A stretch of DNA of 64,000 bases from Dokdonella sp. (GCF_019634775.1 NZ_JAHCAS010000003.1:177229-241228), one strand, 5' to 3'. Numbered from the stretch's first letter, positions 19,999 to 29,585 are shown. Made by a program: numbers and translations. The notes: generated by a model not told the origin, from the sequence alone.

Positions 19999-20514
19999 TC
20001 AGAACTCCGGATCCCAATCGACCGTCACGCGGCCGGAGTCGAGATCGACCGCCTTTACGCAATCCCCGGTGACGAAGGGCAGCAATCGCTCGCGCCCCGC
20101 GTCCCGCACCACCATCACGTCGTTGGCCCCGGTCGCCAGCAGATGCGAGATCCGCCCGAGCGAAACGCCTTCCGTCGTGACGACCTCGAGTCCTTCGAGA
20201 TCGGCCCAGTAATACTCGCCAGCCTTGGCCTTGGGCAGGAGCGAGCGGCTGATCCAGACTTCGGCGCCGACCCACCCTGCCGCAGCGTCGCGATCATCCA
20301 CATCCGGCAACTTCGCGACGATGCCCTTGCCCTGCGCCCTGCCACGTCCCCCGCGGATTTCCCGTTCCACCGCCCCCTGCTTCAGCAGCCAGGGCTGGTA
20401 ACGGAAGATCTGCAGGCGCGGCTCGGTGAACGATTCGAGCTTCACTTCGCCGGTGACGCCGTGGAGCCCGACGATGCGACCGACCAGCAACAGGCGGTCG
20501 ACCGTTTCCTTCAT
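19999..20514 (-). CDS. rimM: 16S rRNA processing/ribosome maturation factor RimM
   Basis: RimM binds S19 and helps fold the 3' domain of 16S rRNA. The 171-residue protein has LLLVGRIVGLHGVTGEVKLESFTE in its N-terminal beta-barrel domain and EYYWADLEGLEV and LPFVTGDCVKAVDL in the PRC-barrel domain, in the expected order. The start is ATG 20514, 5 bp after the rpsP stop; the frame is open upstream across rpsP but that is another-frame shadow. Confidence 0.95.
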   Translation of the reverse strand: MKETVDRLLLVGRIVGLHGVTGEVKLESFTEPRLQIFRYQPWLLKQGAVEREIRGGRGRAQGKGIVAKLPDVDDRDAAAGWVGAEVWISRSLLPKAKAGEYYWADLEGLEVVTTEGVSLGRISHLLATGANDVMVVRDAGRERLLPFVTGDCVKAVDLDSGRVTVDWDPEF

Positions 20515-20519
20515 CCCGC

Positions 20520-20777
20520 TCAGGCAGCCTGCGCCTGCTTCGAAGCCAGCTTGTAGAGCGCCCTGACCTTGTCGGTGAGCTGCGCGCCCTGGTCGAGCCA
20601 GTGCTTCACGCGCTCGGTGTCGAGCTGCAGCGGCACTTCCTTGCCGGCCGCGACCGGGTTGTAGAAGCCGACGCGCTCGATGTTGCGGCCATCGCGCGCA
20701 TTGCGCTGGTCGGCCACGACGATGTGGTAGAACGGACGCTTCTTGGCGCCGCCACGGGAGAGGCGAATCTTGACCAT
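20520..20777 (-). CDS. rpsP: 30S ribosomal protein S16
   Basis: S16 of 85 residues, beginning [20 protein letters not shown] and containing [12 protein letters not shown]. It is the first gene of the conserved operon rpsP-rimM-trmD-rplS. An AGAGAGA ribosome site precedes ATG 20777. Upstream towards ffh is a 280-bp gap that should hold the operon promoter; no unambiguous sigma-70 boxes could be assigned. Confidence 0.97.
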   Translation of the reverse strand: MVKIRLSRGGAKKRPFYHIVVADQRNARDGRNIERVGFYNPVAAGKEVPLQLDTERVKHWLDQGAQLTDKVRALYKLASKQAQAA

Positions 20778-21056
20778 GGTATCTCTCTGAATATGCAGGA
20801 ACTTCCGGCGCGAGCGCCGGAGGGCTTCCGGGTCGGACCAAGGGAGCCGCGCATTGTAGCGGCTTCCCGGAAAAATGGAAGCCTCGCAGCAAGTTACGTT
20901 GCAGCAGTGAAGTGCGAGGGGGCAGACGTCGGGCCGAGGAACGACTGACGGGGAACGGCGATCGCGCGTCATCCGGCCTGGAATAGTGGTCGACCCGATT
21001 TCTGCCGGCGCCGGCCGTCCTGCGTCACCCGGCGATGTCCGGATCGCCGCCCCGCT

Positions 21057-22427
21057 TCACCTGGGGAACCCACCACCGCCAAGGCCGCCCATCGCCCCCT
21101 TCATCTGCCGCATCAGGCCCTTGACGCCACCGCTGCCGATCTTCGCCATCATCTTTTCCATCTGCTGGTACTGCTTGAGCAGGCGGTTGACGTCGGCCGG
21201 CTGCATGCCGGAGCCGCGGGCGACGCGGGCGCGGCGCGAGCCGTTCAGCAGGTCCGGGTGGCGGCGCTCCTTCTTCGTCATCGAGTTGATGATCGCGATC
21301 ATGCGCTGCACTTCGCGGTCGTTGACCTTCGACTTGACCTGCTCGGACAGCCCCCCCATGCCGGGCAGCTTGTCCATCAGCGAAGCCATGCCACCCATGC
21401 TGAGCATCTGCTCGAGCTGGGTACGCATGTCGTTGAGGTCGAAACGCTTGCCCTTGATGACCTTCTCGGCCAGCTTCTGCACCTTCTCCTGATCGACCTT
21501 GCGCTCGACTTCCTCTACCAGCGACAGCACGTCGCCCATGCCGAGGATGCGCTGGGCGATACGGTCCGGATGGAATGGCTCGAGCGCGTCGGTTTTCTCA
21601 CCGGCGCCGATGAACTTGATCGGGCGGCCGGTGACATAGCGCACCGACAGCGCGGCACCGCCGCGCGCATCACCGTCCGTCTTGGTCAGCACGACACCGG
21701 TCAGAGGCAGCGCCTCGGCGAAGGCCTTGGCGGTGGTCGCCGCATCCTGGCCGGTCATCGCGTCGACGACGAACAGGGTCTCGATGGGGTCGAGGAAGCC
21801 GTGCAGGGCCTTGATCTCGTCCATCATCGCCGCATCGACGTGCAGGCGACCGGCGGTGTCGACGATCAGCACGTCGGCGAAGTTCTTCTTGGCCGCATCG
21901 AGCGCGGAACGCGCGATCGCGACCGGATCCTGACCGCCCTCGGACGGATGGAACAGCACCTCGACCTGTTCGGCCAGCGTGCGCAGCTGCTCGATCGCCG
22001 CCGGACGGTAGACGTCGCAACTGACCACCATGACCTTCTTCTTTTTGCGCTCGCGCAGGAAACGCGCGAGTTTGGCCACGGTGGTGGTCTTGCCGGCACC
22101 CTGCAGGCCGGCCATCAGCACCACCGCCGGCGGTGCGGCAGCGAGGTTGAGGTCGGTATTGACCGAACCCATGACCAGGGTGAGCTCGTCGCGCACGACC
22201 TTGATGAGCGCCTGCCCCGGAGTCAGGCTCTTCATGACCTCCTGGCCGATCGCGCGCACCTGCACGCGCTGGATCAGTGCCTGCACGACCGGCAGGGCGA
22301 CGTCGGCCTCGAGCAGGGCGATGCGCACCTCGCGCATCGACTCGCGGATGTTCGCCTCGGTCAGGCGGCCTCGGCCGCGCAGGCGGTCGACAGTCGCGGA
22401 AAGGCGCTGGCTCAGGGATTCGAACAT
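21057..22427 (-). CDS. ffh: signal recognition particle protein Ffh
   Basis: The SRP54-type GTPase that delivers inner-membrane proteins cotranslationally. It has 456 residues: N domain (residues 1-90), G domain with G1 GLQGAGKTTT (108-117), DTAGR and TKTDGDARGG, and a methionine-rich M domain (MLSMGGMASLMDKLPGMGG and further on GSGMQPADVN). ATG 22427 is the family start; the open frame upstream is a shadow. Divergent from ypjD. Confidence 0.97.
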   Translation of the reverse strand: MFESLSQRLSATVDRLRGRGRLTEANIRESMREVRIALLEADVALPVVQALIQRVQVRAIGQEVMKSLTPGQALIKVVRDELTLVMGSVNTDLNLAAAPPAVVLMAGLQGAGKTTTVAKLARFLRERKKKKVMVVSCDVYRPAAIEQLRTLAEQVEVLFHPSEGGQDPVAIARSALDAAKKNFADVLIVDTAGRLHVDAAMMDEIKALHGFLDPIETLFVVDAMTGQDAATTAKAFAEALPLTGVVLTKTDGDARGGAALSVRYVTGRPIKFIGAGEKTDALEPFHPDRIAQRILGMGDVLSLVEEVERKVDQEKVQKLAEKVIKGKRFDLNDMRTQLEQMLSMGGMASLMDKLPGMGGLSEQVKSKVNDREVQRMIAIINSMTKKERRHPDLLNGSRRARVARGSGMQPADVNRLLKQYQQMEKMMAKIGSGGVKGLMRQMKGAMGGLGGGGFPR

Positions 22428-22552
22428 GATCGTGTCGATGCGGCAGAAAACCGGCCGCGGAGTATAGCAGCGCGCCCCTGCCCACCTCGCGCGGGACGCG
22501 TGAGCGATCGTGACGCATTCCGGACCGTGGGCGCCTGTGCCAAACTGCGGGC

Positions 22553-23353
22553 ATGCCGGTTGTCCTTTCGAGCGCGTTCGCGATCCTCGTCTACGTGGCT
22601 GCCGCGGTATTGCTCGCGATCGCGATCGCGCGCCCGCCCGGACCACCACGTGCACTCGCGCCGCTGCTGGCCTGGCTCGCCGCAACCGTGCACGCCGTGC
22701 TGTTGTTCGGCATGCACCGGAACGGTGTCGACCTGCATTTCTTCGCCGCACTGTCGCTGTGCGGTTTCGGCATTGCCCTGACCACACTCGTGGTGAATCT
22801 GACACGCCCGGTGGCCGGTCTCGGCGTGATCGTGTTTCCGCTCGCCGCCCTGCTGCTCGCCATCGACACCTTCCTTGCGCCAGCAACCAACCCACAGCAG
22901 CTCGAGTGGCAGATCAACCTGCACGCCGCGTTCGCCCTGCTCGGCTACAGCCTGCTCAGCATCGCCGCGGTACTGGCCATCCTGCTCGCCCTGCAGGAGC
23001 GCGCACTGCGCCAGCGCCGCCTCGACTCCGGCCTGATCCGCGCCCTGCCACCGCTGACGCTGACCGAAGCATTGATGTTCCGCCTGATCGCCGCCGGCTT
23101 CGTCCTGCTGACCTTGACCCTGCTGAGCGGTGTGCTGTTCGTCGACGATCTCTTCGCCCAGCACCTCGTGCACAAGACGACACTATCGATCATCTCGTGG
23201 GTCGTGTTCGGCCTGCTGCTGTTCGGGCGCTGGCGCTGGGGCTGGCGCGGTCGCCGCGCCGTGCGCCTGACCCTCGCCGGCATGGCGATCCTGCTGCTCG
23301 CCTTCTTCGGCACCAAATTCGTGCTCGAGCTGCTGCTGGCGCGCAAGGCGTAG
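22553..23353 (+). CDS. ypjD: inner-membrane protein YpjD, cytochrome c assembly (CcsA/HemX) family
   Basis: A 266-residue membrane protein with eight or so hydrophobic segments. NLHAAFALLGYSLLSIAAVLAI and LEWQI resemble the CcmC/CcsA-type haem-handling core, and HKTTLSIISWVVFGLLLFGRW matches the C-terminal WxxF region of the YpjD/HemX branch. In many gammaproteobacteria ypjD lies next to ffh exactly as here. The precise function of YpjD is not settled; haem handling is inferred from the family. Confidence 0.9.
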   Translation: MPVVLSSAFAILVYVAAAVLLAIAIARPPGPPRALAPLLAWLAATVHAVLLFGMHRNGVDLHFFAALSLCGFGIALTTLVVNLTRPVAGLGVIVFPLAALLLAIDTFLAPATNPQQLEWQINLHAAFALLGYSLLSIAAVLAILLALQERALRQRRLDSGLIRALPPLTLTEALMFRLIAAGFVLLTLTLLSGVLFVDDLFAQHLVHKTTLSIISWVVFGLLLFGRWRWGWRGRRAVRLTLAGMAILLLAFFGTKFVLELLLARKA

Positions 23354-23360
23354 CCGCCCC

Positions 23361-23981
23361 TCAGCGCACCGACGGATCCTGCGCCGAAGCGAAGAACATG
23401 AGGTAGACGAGGCGCGCATTCTCCAACGAGTCGCCGAAACCGGCACCAGCGGTATGCCACAGCCACGGCCTCAGCAGTACGAGCCGGTTGAAGCGCATCG
23501 GCACCTGCATCGTCTGTTCCCACGCCGCGTCGTCATTGCTGTCCCGTTCGATGATGTCGCGATGCATCTCGGCCATCGAGGCATAGCCCATGGCCGCAAG
23601 TTCCGCCGGGTCGATTGGCGCACGCTCACTGCCGGTACGCCGATGGCGGAAGAACTCGGTGCCGCCATGGCAGTGCTGCGGAAGGCTGAGGTAGAGGATG
23701 CCCGACCAGTGCGAATGGTCGATATGCACTTTCGCTGTGCCCACGTCGGCGGCCATCGTGATCCGGCACTTCGCATGCGACTGCGGCGGATCGACCGGTT
23801 TTAGCGGCTCACCGACGATGCGTGAGACAGCATCATCAAGCCCCGCCAGTCTGATCCGCTGCAACGAATTGCGACCGGGAAATGCACCCTGCTGCTCGGG
23901 ATAGGTCAGGCGCAACGCGGCGTTGCGCACCTCGTGCGGATCTCCGAGGAAGTCGTCAACGACGATGAGCGAGGTAGGCAT
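23361..23981 (-). CDS. DUF6445 family protein, 2OG-Fe(II)-oxygenase-like
   Basis: A 206-residue protein. VVDDFLGDPHEVRNAAL at the start, VHIDHSHWSGILYLSLP in the middle and LRPWLWHTAGAGFGDSLENARL near the end are characteristic of DUF6445. The HxD pair (HID) and the distal histidine (LWH) look like the iron facial triad of 2-oxoglutarate oxygenases, with GGTEFFRH between. DUF6445 genes often stand beside flavin tryptophan halogenases and TonB receptors in Caulobacter-like bacteria; here none is adjacent. The start is ATG 23981. Substrate unknown. Confidence 0.8.
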   Translation of the reverse strand: MPTSLIVVDDFLGDPHEVRNAALRLTYPEQQGAFPGRNSLQRIRLAGLDDAVSRIVGEPLKPVDPPQSHAKCRITMAADVGTAKVHIDHSHWSGILYLSLPQHCHGGTEFFRHRRTGSERAPIDPAELAAMGYASMAEMHRDIIERDSNDDAAWEQTMQVPMRFNRLVLLRPWLWHTAGAGFGDSLENARLVYLMFFASAQDPSVR

Positions 23982-24125
23982 GGCCGTGCAGACTAGGGAT
24001 GTTTGGGTCGGCAGCGCAAGACATGCCCGGATCATTCCCGATCACGCCGGCAGCCGCGACCGCCAGGCCGCGGAGTCGCGGAGTCGCGGAAACAGCCTCA
24101 ACTGCGAGTCGGTGGATCAGCGCTT

Positions 24126-24145
24126 GGGATGTTCTGATCAATCCC
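24126..24145. repeat. possible family B end fragment
   Basis: GGGATGTTCTGATCAATCCC resembles the outer end GGGATGCTCTGATCCATTCC of copy B2 (36363-36382). It lies in the 184-bp gap between the DUF6445 and radA genes. No full element is recognisable. Confidence 0.4.
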
Positions 24146-24165
24146 TTGGCATGGTCGAGCCATGA

Positions 24166-25548
24166 TCAAAGCTCGCGCGCCGCGGCGATCGCCTCGTCGA
24201 GACGGTCGACGCCGGTGATATGGAGCTCGCCGATGCGCGCTTTCTTCGGTGCATTCGCCTTCGGCACGATCGCGCGCGTGAACCCATGCGTGGCCGCCTC
24301 GCGCAGGCGTTCCTCGCCGTTCGGCACCGGCCGGATCTCGCCGGACAAGCCGACCTCGCCGAAGGCGACCAGCTTGTCCGGCAAGGCACGGTCGCGGAAG
24401 CTCGACAGCACCGCGAGCAGTACCGGCAGGTCGGCCGCGGTCTCCTGCACGCGGATGCCGCCGACGACGTTGACGAACACGTCCTGGTCATACACCGCCG
24501 CGCCGCCGTGCCGGTGCAGCACGGCAAGCAGCATGGCCAGCCGGTTCTGCTCGAGACCGAGGGCGACACGACGCGGGTTCGGCAATGCCGAGGCGTCGAC
24601 CAGCGCCTGCACCTCGACCAGCAACGGTCGTGTGCCCTCGCGCGTGACCATCACCGCGCTGCCCGGCGTCGGCTGCGCATGTGCCGACAGGAAGATCGCC
24701 GAGGGATTCGGCACCTCCCTGAGCCCCTTCTCCGACATCGCGAACACGCCCAGTTCGTTGACCGCACCGAAGCGGTTCTTGAACGCGCGCAGGATGCGGA
24801 AGCGGCTGCCCGATTCGCCCTCGAAATAGAGCACCGCATCGACCATGTGCTCGAGCACGCGCGGTCCGGCGATGCCGCCTTCCTTGGTCACATGACCGAC
24901 CAGGAACACGCTGGTGTCGGTTTCCTTGGCGAAGCGTACGAGCCGAGCCGCGGATTCGCGCACCTGGCTGACCGAACCGGGAGCAGCGGTCAGCAGTTCG
25001 GTCCAGATCGTCTGGATCGAATCGATGATCAGCACGTCGGGCTTAGCGTTCGCGGTCTCGGCGAGAATGCGTTCGATCGAGGTTTCCGCGAGCGCTTCGA
25101 GCCCTTCCAGCGACAGACCGAGACGCTGTCCACGCGCAGCCACCTGGGCCAGGCTTTCCTCACCGGTCACGTACAGGCCGCGCAGGCGTGCACCGAGCAT
25201 GCCGAGCATCTGCAGCAGCAGGGTCGACTTGCCGATGCCAGGATCGCCGCCGATCAGCACCACCGACCCTGCAACCAGACCGCCGCCGAGGACGCGATCG
25301 AGCTCACCGATGCCGGTCGCATGCCGCTGCTCGGCCAGTGCCGCGACCGCTGCCAGTCGCGTGATTCTCGCCGTATCGCCGCTACCGGCGTAGCCCCCGC
25401 GGCGTACGGCGACGGCACCGGCCTTGACCGCTTCGACGACGATTTCGGTCAGCGTGTTCCAGGCCGCACATCCGGTGCACTGCCCCTGCCACCTGGAATG
25501 CTCGGCACCGCAGTCGGTGCACACGTACGCGGTTTTTGCCTTGGCCAT
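24166..25548 (-). CDS. radA: DNA repair protein RadA
   Basis: A 460-residue RecA-like branch-migration helicase used in recombination and repair. N-terminal C4 zinc finger: YVCTDCGAEHSRWQGQCTGC (two CxxC pairs). Walker A GGDPGIGKSTLLLQ. RadA-specific KNRFG motif in FKNRFGAVNELGVF. The C-terminal Lon-protease-like domain includes VNVVGGIRVQETAADLPVLLA. Length and order are standard. Confidence 0.97.
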   Translation of the reverse strand: MAKAKTAYVCTDCGAEHSRWQGQCTGCAAWNTLTEIVVEAVKAGAVAVRRGGYAGSGDTARITRLAAVAALAEQRHATGIGELDRVLGGGLVAGSVVLIGGDPGIGKSTLLLQMLGMLGARLRGLYVTGEESLAQVAARGQRLGLSLEGLEALAETSIERILAETANAKPDVLIIDSIQTIWTELLTAAPGSVSQVRESAARLVRFAKETDTSVFLVGHVTKEGGIAGPRVLEHMVDAVLYFEGESGSRFRILRAFKNRFGAVNELGVFAMSEKGLREVPNPSAIFLSAHAQPTPGSAVMVTREGTRPLLVEVQALVDASALPNPRRVALGLEQNRLAMLLAVLHRHGGAAVYDQDVFVNVVGGIRVQETAADLPVLLAVLSSFRDRALPDKLVAFGEVGLSGEIRPVPNGEERLREAATHGFTRAIVPKANAPKKARIGELHITGVDRLDEAIAAAREL

Positions 25549-25560
25549 TCGGGCCTCCAG

Positions 25561-25836
25561 TCAGTGCCGCACGGACCAGCACTCGATGACGTCCGTGGAT
25601 GCTGACGCCGTATCCAGTGATCGGTCCAGCAGCCGCGTCAGGTCGCCACGCCTGGCCGTGCCTGCGCGCGCCTTGAGGAAATCGGCTGCCATCTCCATCG
25701 CACCGATCTGCCGCGCGACCGCCGGGACGATCCGTTGATCGAGGGAAACGCCGCCCTCGATGGCCAGGCGTGTGGCCACGCCCTTGAGCGACTGCGGCAA
25801 GTGCAGCGGATATTTGTAGCGTTGGGCCTGCGTCAT
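25561..25836 (-). CDS. ribbon-helix-helix antitoxin (HicB-like) of a PIN toxin pair
   Basis: A 91-residue protein. The N-terminal stretch YPLHLPQSLKGVATRLAIEG followed by VSLDQRIVPAVARQIGAMEM fits the Arc/HicB-type ribbon-helix-helix with a single short strand and two helices. Such antitoxins bind DNA as dimers and hold the toxin with the C-terminal tail. Its ATG overlaps the stop of the upstream PIN gene by 4 bp, so the pair is toxin first, antitoxin second. Confidence 0.8.
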   Translation of the reverse strand: MTQAQRYKYPLHLPQSLKGVATRLAIEGGVSLDQRIVPAVARQIGAMEMAADFLKARAGTARRGDLTRLLDRSLDTASASTDVIECWSVRH

Positions 25837-26228
25837 CTGATCAGTCTCCCGAGGATTGTTCGCGGCGTCACGATGGCAACGCCCAGGCCGAGCGCCGGGC
25901 GGAAATCCTTGACCTTGTGCGTCATGGCGGCATCGACCCGGCCATTCGACGCGGCTTCCAGCACCATCTCATCCACCGCTTCGGACAACATCGGCCGCGT
26001 CCGGAACGAGATATCGATGCCCTCAGCAACCGCGGCGAAGGCGCGCATCACGGCCGCCACGTCATCAAGGCTGCGCCCTGTCGCGGGCCGGATCGCTTCC
26101 CGACTCAACACCGCCTCGTGCTCGAGGAACAGCGCCGCGGAGCACTGCGGCGTCACCCCGCCCCGGTCGCCCCATCGCAGCAGCAAGGTGCAGGTCCCGC
26201 CGCGGCGTCGGAATGCCGCCACGACCAT
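25833..26228 (-). CDS. PIN-domain toxin (VapC-like), start region abnormal
   Basis: A PIN-domain ribonuclease-type toxin of at least 131 residues. LFLEHEAVLSREAIRP, AVDEMVLEAASNGRVDAAMTHKVKDF and VAIVTPRTILGRL match the PIN-family toxin component of type II systems, including the acidic D/E residues before VLEAA and at DAAMTH. The canonical first strand with its metal-binding Asp is encoded upstream of the first ATG: in the same frame, codons just before 26228 read KRFVPDAN, with Asp at 26235-26237. No ATG, GTG or TTG lies between that Asp and the preceding stop. A non-standard start, or a small lesion, is implied. Confidence 0.75.
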   Translation of the reverse strand: MVVAAFRRRGGTCTLLLRWGDRGGVTPQCSAALFLEHEAVLSREAIRPATGRSLDDVAAVMRAFAAVAEGIDISFRTRPMLSEAVDEMVLEAASNGRVDAAMTHKVKDFRPALGLGVAIVTPRTILGRLIR

Positions 26229-26480
26229 GTTGGCATCCGGAACAAACCTCTTGGAGGCAGCATAGATGGATCCGATGAGATGTCAAAAACACTGCCGCAG
26301 CGAATGCGGCCCTGACCGCAGGGAGCCTCTGCACGACTCGTCGGTCTTCGCGAGCTTGTGCAGCAATTCGGCGACGATGACCTCGACTCGATCGTATCGG
26401 CAAGGCCCATGGCACGATTCCGCCACGCCTGTCCGAACCGAAGCCAGCCTCTTGCTCCGGCTGCGCTCGATCCGCTGGGC

Positions 26481-27563
26481 TCAACCCTCGTCTTCAAGGA
26501 AACGTACGCGCCGCGTCATGCCGCAGGTCAGCTCGTAGCCGATCGTGCCGGCGTGCGCGGCGATCTCCTCGACCGGCAGGCCTTCGCCCCAGAGGACGAC
26601 GCGCTCGCCGATGCGGGCCTGCGGGGCAGCGCGCAGGTCGACGGTGACCAGATCCATCGACACGCGCCCGATGATCGGCACACGCGCCTCCCCGACCAGC
26701 ACCGGCGTGCCGGTGGCGGCGGAGCGCGGATAGCCATCGCCATATCCGACCTGGATCACGCCGACGTCCATGTCCTCGGGACAATGCCAGGTCGCCGCGT
26801 AGCCGACCGGCTCGCCGCGAGCGACGCGGTTGATCGCAACGAGCTTGCTGGCGAAGGTCATCGCCGGGCGGAAGCCGAGGTCGGCCGCGCTGCGGCCCTC
26901 GATGACGGAAATGCCATAGAGGAGACCGCCGGGCCTGACCCAATCGCCACGCGCCCGTTCCCAGCCGAGCACGGCGGCTGAGTTGGACAATGCGCGCTCG
27001 CCGGCGAGGCCAGCGAAAGTGGCGGCGAATACATCGATCTGCTGCGCGGTCTGGGCGTCGCCGAATGCGTCGGAGTTGGCGAAGTGGGTCATCAGGCCGA
27101 TCGCCGGATCCACGTTCGAGAGCGCGCGCAGGCGCTGGTATGCCGCGCGCGCCTCGTGCGGGGCAAAGCCGAGCCGATGCATGCCGCTGTCGAGCTTCAG
27201 CCAGACACGCAGCGGGCGCGGGTCGCGGTCGGCGGCGAGCCAGTCGATCTGCGCGGCGTGGTGCACAGCCGATTCGAGATCGAGGCGATGCATTTCGGCG
27301 ATGTCGGCCGGCTCGTCGATGCCGGACAGCACGACGATGCGCTGGCGCACGCCACTCGCGCGCAGGCGCTGGCCGTCGGCGATGCAGGCGACGCCGAAGG
27401 CATCGGCAGCGGAAAGCGCGCGGGCGACGCGCTCGAGGCCGTGGCCGTAGCCGTCGGCCTTGACCACCGCCATGACCTTGGCGTCATGCGCGAGCGAACG
27501 CAGGCGCGCGAGGTTGTGGCGCAAGGCGCCGAGGTGGATCGTCGCGCTGGTCGCCCGGCTCAC
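26481..27563 (-). CDS. alr: alanine racemase
   Basis: Alr makes D-alanine for peptidoglycan using PLP. The 360-residue protein has the PLP lysine at residue 35 in VVKADGYGHG and the catalytic tyrosine in QVGYGDGYPR. KLDSGMHRLGF and GRVSMDLVTVDL are also typical. The start codon is GTG at 27563 and overlaps the dnaB stop (GTGA), so translation is coupled to dnaB. A 252-bp gap with nothing recognisable separates its stop side from the PIN toxin gene. Confidence 0.96.
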   Translation of the reverse strand: MSRATSATIHLGALRHNLARLRSLAHDAKVMAVVKADGYGHGLERVARALSAADAFGVACIADGQRLRASGVRQRIVVLSGIDEPADIAEMHRLDLESAVHHAAQIDWLAADRDPRPLRVWLKLDSGMHRLGFAPHEARAAYQRLRALSNVDPAIGLMTHFANSDAFGDAQTAQQIDVFAATFAGLAGERALSNSAAVLGWERARGDWVRPGGLLYGISVIEGRSAADLGFRPAMTFASKLVAINRVARGEPVGYAATWHCPEDMDVGVIQVGYGDGYPRSAATGTPVLVGEARVPIIGRVSMDLVTVDLRAAPQARIGERVVLWGEGLPVEEIAAHAGTIGYELTCGMTRRVRFLEDEG

Positions 27564-28951
27564 TCGAACTGGCTCGCGTAGCGATCCGAGGCGAGGTTCT
27601 CGAACTTCGTGAACTGGCCGAGAAAGGCGAGCTTGATCGATCCGGTCGGGCCGTTGCGCTGCTTGCCGATGATGATCTCGGCCACGCCCTTCTCGGGCGA
27701 ATCGGCGTTGTAGTACTCGTCGCGGTAGATGAACATGATGAGGTCGGCGTCCTGCTCGATCGCACCCGACTCGCGCAGGTCCGACATCACCGGTTTCTTG
27801 TCCGTGCGCTGCTCGAGCGAACGGTTGAGCTGGGAGAGCGCGATCACGGGGACCTCAAGTTCCTTCGCCAGGGCCTTCAGTCCACGCGAGATTTCGGATA
27901 TTTCGGTGGCGCGATTCTCCTTGTTTCCGGGCACCTGCATGAGCTGCAGGTAGTCGATCACGATCAGGCCCAGGTCATGCTCGCGCTTGAGTCTGCGTGC
28001 ACGCGCGCGCAGCTCGCCGGGCGACAGCGCCGGCGTGTCGTCGATGAAGATCTTCGCCTCGCTCAGCATGGTGATCGCGCTGGTCACGCGCGGCCACTCC
28101 TCCTCGGCGAGGTCGCCGGTGCGCAGGTGCTGCTGGTTGATGCGCCCGAGCGAGGAAATCAGGCGGAACGCGAGCTGCGTGGCCGACATCTCCATCGAGA
28201 ACACGGCCACTGCCTTCTTCGTGCGCATGGCGGCGTTCTCGGCCATGTTCAGCGCCAGCGCGGTCTTGCCCATCGAGGGCCTCGCCGCAAGGATGACGAG
28301 GTCGGAGGGTTGCAGGCCGGTGGTCATCTCGTCGAGGTCGAGGAAGCCGGTCGGCAAGCCGGTGACCTGCCCCTTGTTCTCGAAGCGATGACTGAGGATC
28401 TGGAAGGCCTCCTTGGCCGCCGTGCGCATCGGCACGAAGCCCTTGCGCCCACGTGCGCCGGCCTCGGCGATGCGGAACACCTTCTGTTCGGCGGTCTCGA
28501 GCAGTTCCTGACTGGAACGCCCTTCCGGCTGGAATGCGTCACCGGCGATCTCTGTGCCGGTGTCGATGAGCTGGCGCAGCACGGAGCGCTCGCGAACGAT
28601 CTCGGCATAGGCGACGATGTTGGCCGCACTCGGCGTCGAGTTGGCCAGTTCGATCACGTAGTCCATGCCGCCGACCTGCTCGGCCAGCCCCTGCGTCTGG
28701 AACCATTCGCCGAGCGTGACCGCATCGCAAGGCATGTCCTTGGCTGCCAGTTCGTTGATCGCGCGGAAGATCAGGCGATGGTCGCGCCGGTAGAAATCCT
28801 CCTCGTTGATGCGATCGGCCACGCGCTCCCAGGCATCGGGCGCGAGCATGAGGCCACCAAGCACGGCCTGTTCGGCCTCGATCGAGTGCGGCGGCACGCG
28901 CAGCGCTTCGACGTTCGGCACCGGCTTGCGTTCAGGAAAGGCTGCGGACAT
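27560..28951 (-). CDS. dnaB: replicative DNA helicase DnaB
   Basis: The 463-residue hexameric replication-fork helicase. The N-terminal domain starts RVPPHSIEAEQAVLGGLML. The RecA-like domain has Walker A ARPSMGKTALALN, FSMEMSATQLAFRL, IDYLQLM and the C-terminal QRNGPTGSIKLAFLG. No intein is present. It is followed by alr with an overlap, and preceded by rplI after a terminator. Confidence 0.97.
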   Translation of the reverse strand: MSAAFPERKPVPNVEALRVPPHSIEAEQAVLGGLMLAPDAWERVADRINEEDFYRRDHRLIFRAINELAAKDMPCDAVTLGEWFQTQGLAEQVGGMDYVIELANSTPSAANIVAYAEIVRERSVLRQLIDTGTEIAGDAFQPEGRSSQELLETAEQKVFRIAEAGARGRKGFVPMRTAAKEAFQILSHRFENKGQVTGLPTGFLDLDEMTTGLQPSDLVILAARPSMGKTALALNMAENAAMRTKKAVAVFSMEMSATQLAFRLISSLGRINQQHLRTGDLAEEEWPRVTSAITMLSEAKIFIDDTPALSPGELRARARRLKREHDLGLIVIDYLQLMQVPGNKENRATEISEISRGLKALAKELEVPVIALSQLNRSLEQRTDKKPVMSDLRESGAIEQDADLIMFIYRDEYYNADSPEKGVAEIIIGKQRNGPTGSIKLAFLGQFTKFENLASDRYASQFE

Positions 28952-29081
28952 CGGCGTGTCGACGATGAAATCGGGACAGGGATACTAGGGCCAAGTCTCA
29001 GCGGCTGCGACGTACAGGCCAGTGGACAAGCCCATGTCCGGCACGGAACAAGCTGTGGACAAGCTGTGCGTGTGCGGCAAC

Positions 29082-29111
29082 GAAAACGGGCGCCTCGCGG
29101 CGCCCGTTGCG
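29082..29111 (-). terminator. rho-independent terminator after rplI
   Basis: On the minus strand AACGGGCGCC, loop GCGA, GGCGCCCGTT, then TTCG. A 10-bp stem about 25 bp after the rplI stop ends the rpsF-rpsR-rplI operon before dnaB, which therefore needs its own promoter in 28952-29080. Confidence 0.85.
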
Positions 29112-29132
29112 ACGTTCCGCGTGACCGCGGAG

Positions 29133-29585
29133 TCAGCTCTCGGCGACGACGATGACCTTGACCATCGCGTCGACGTCGGCATGCAGGTGCACGCGCACCT
29201 CGAACTCGCCGACATGGCGGATCGGGCCGTCGCCCTGCACGACTTCGCTCTTGTCGAGGGCGAGGCCGATGCCGGTGAACGCCTCGGCGATGTCGCGAGG
29301 ACCGACCGAACCGAACAGCTTGCCTTCGGTGCTGGCGTTGGCCTTGATCGTGACTGGCTCGGCAGCATCGAACTGTGCCTTGCGCGCCTCGGCGCCGGCG
29401 AGCTGCTGGTTGGCCTTGGCTTCGTACTCGGCGCGACGCTTCTCGAACTCGGCCAGGTTGGCTTCGGTCGCCGCGACGGCCTTGCCCTGCGGCACGAGGT
29501 AGTTGCGGCCATATCCCGGCTTGACGTTGACCTTGTCGCCAAGGTTGCCGAGATTCTTCACTTTCTGCAGGAGGATCAATTGCAT
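29133..29585 (-). CDS. rplI: 50S ribosomal protein L9
   Basis: L9 of 150 residues, beginning [22 protein letters not shown], with [13 protein letters not shown] in the N-domain, a long connecting helix and the C-domain [15 protein letters not shown]. It is third in the rpsF-rpsR-rplI operon; the priB gene often found between rpsF and rpsR is absent here. Confidence 0.97.
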   Translation of the reverse strand: MQLILLQKVKNLGNLGDKVNVKPGYGRNYLVPQGKAVAATEANLAEFEKRRAEYEAKANQQLAGAEARKAQFDAAEPVTIKANASTEGKLFGSVGPRDIAEAFTGIGLALDKSEVVQGDGPIRHVGEFEVRVHLHADVDAMVKVIVVAES

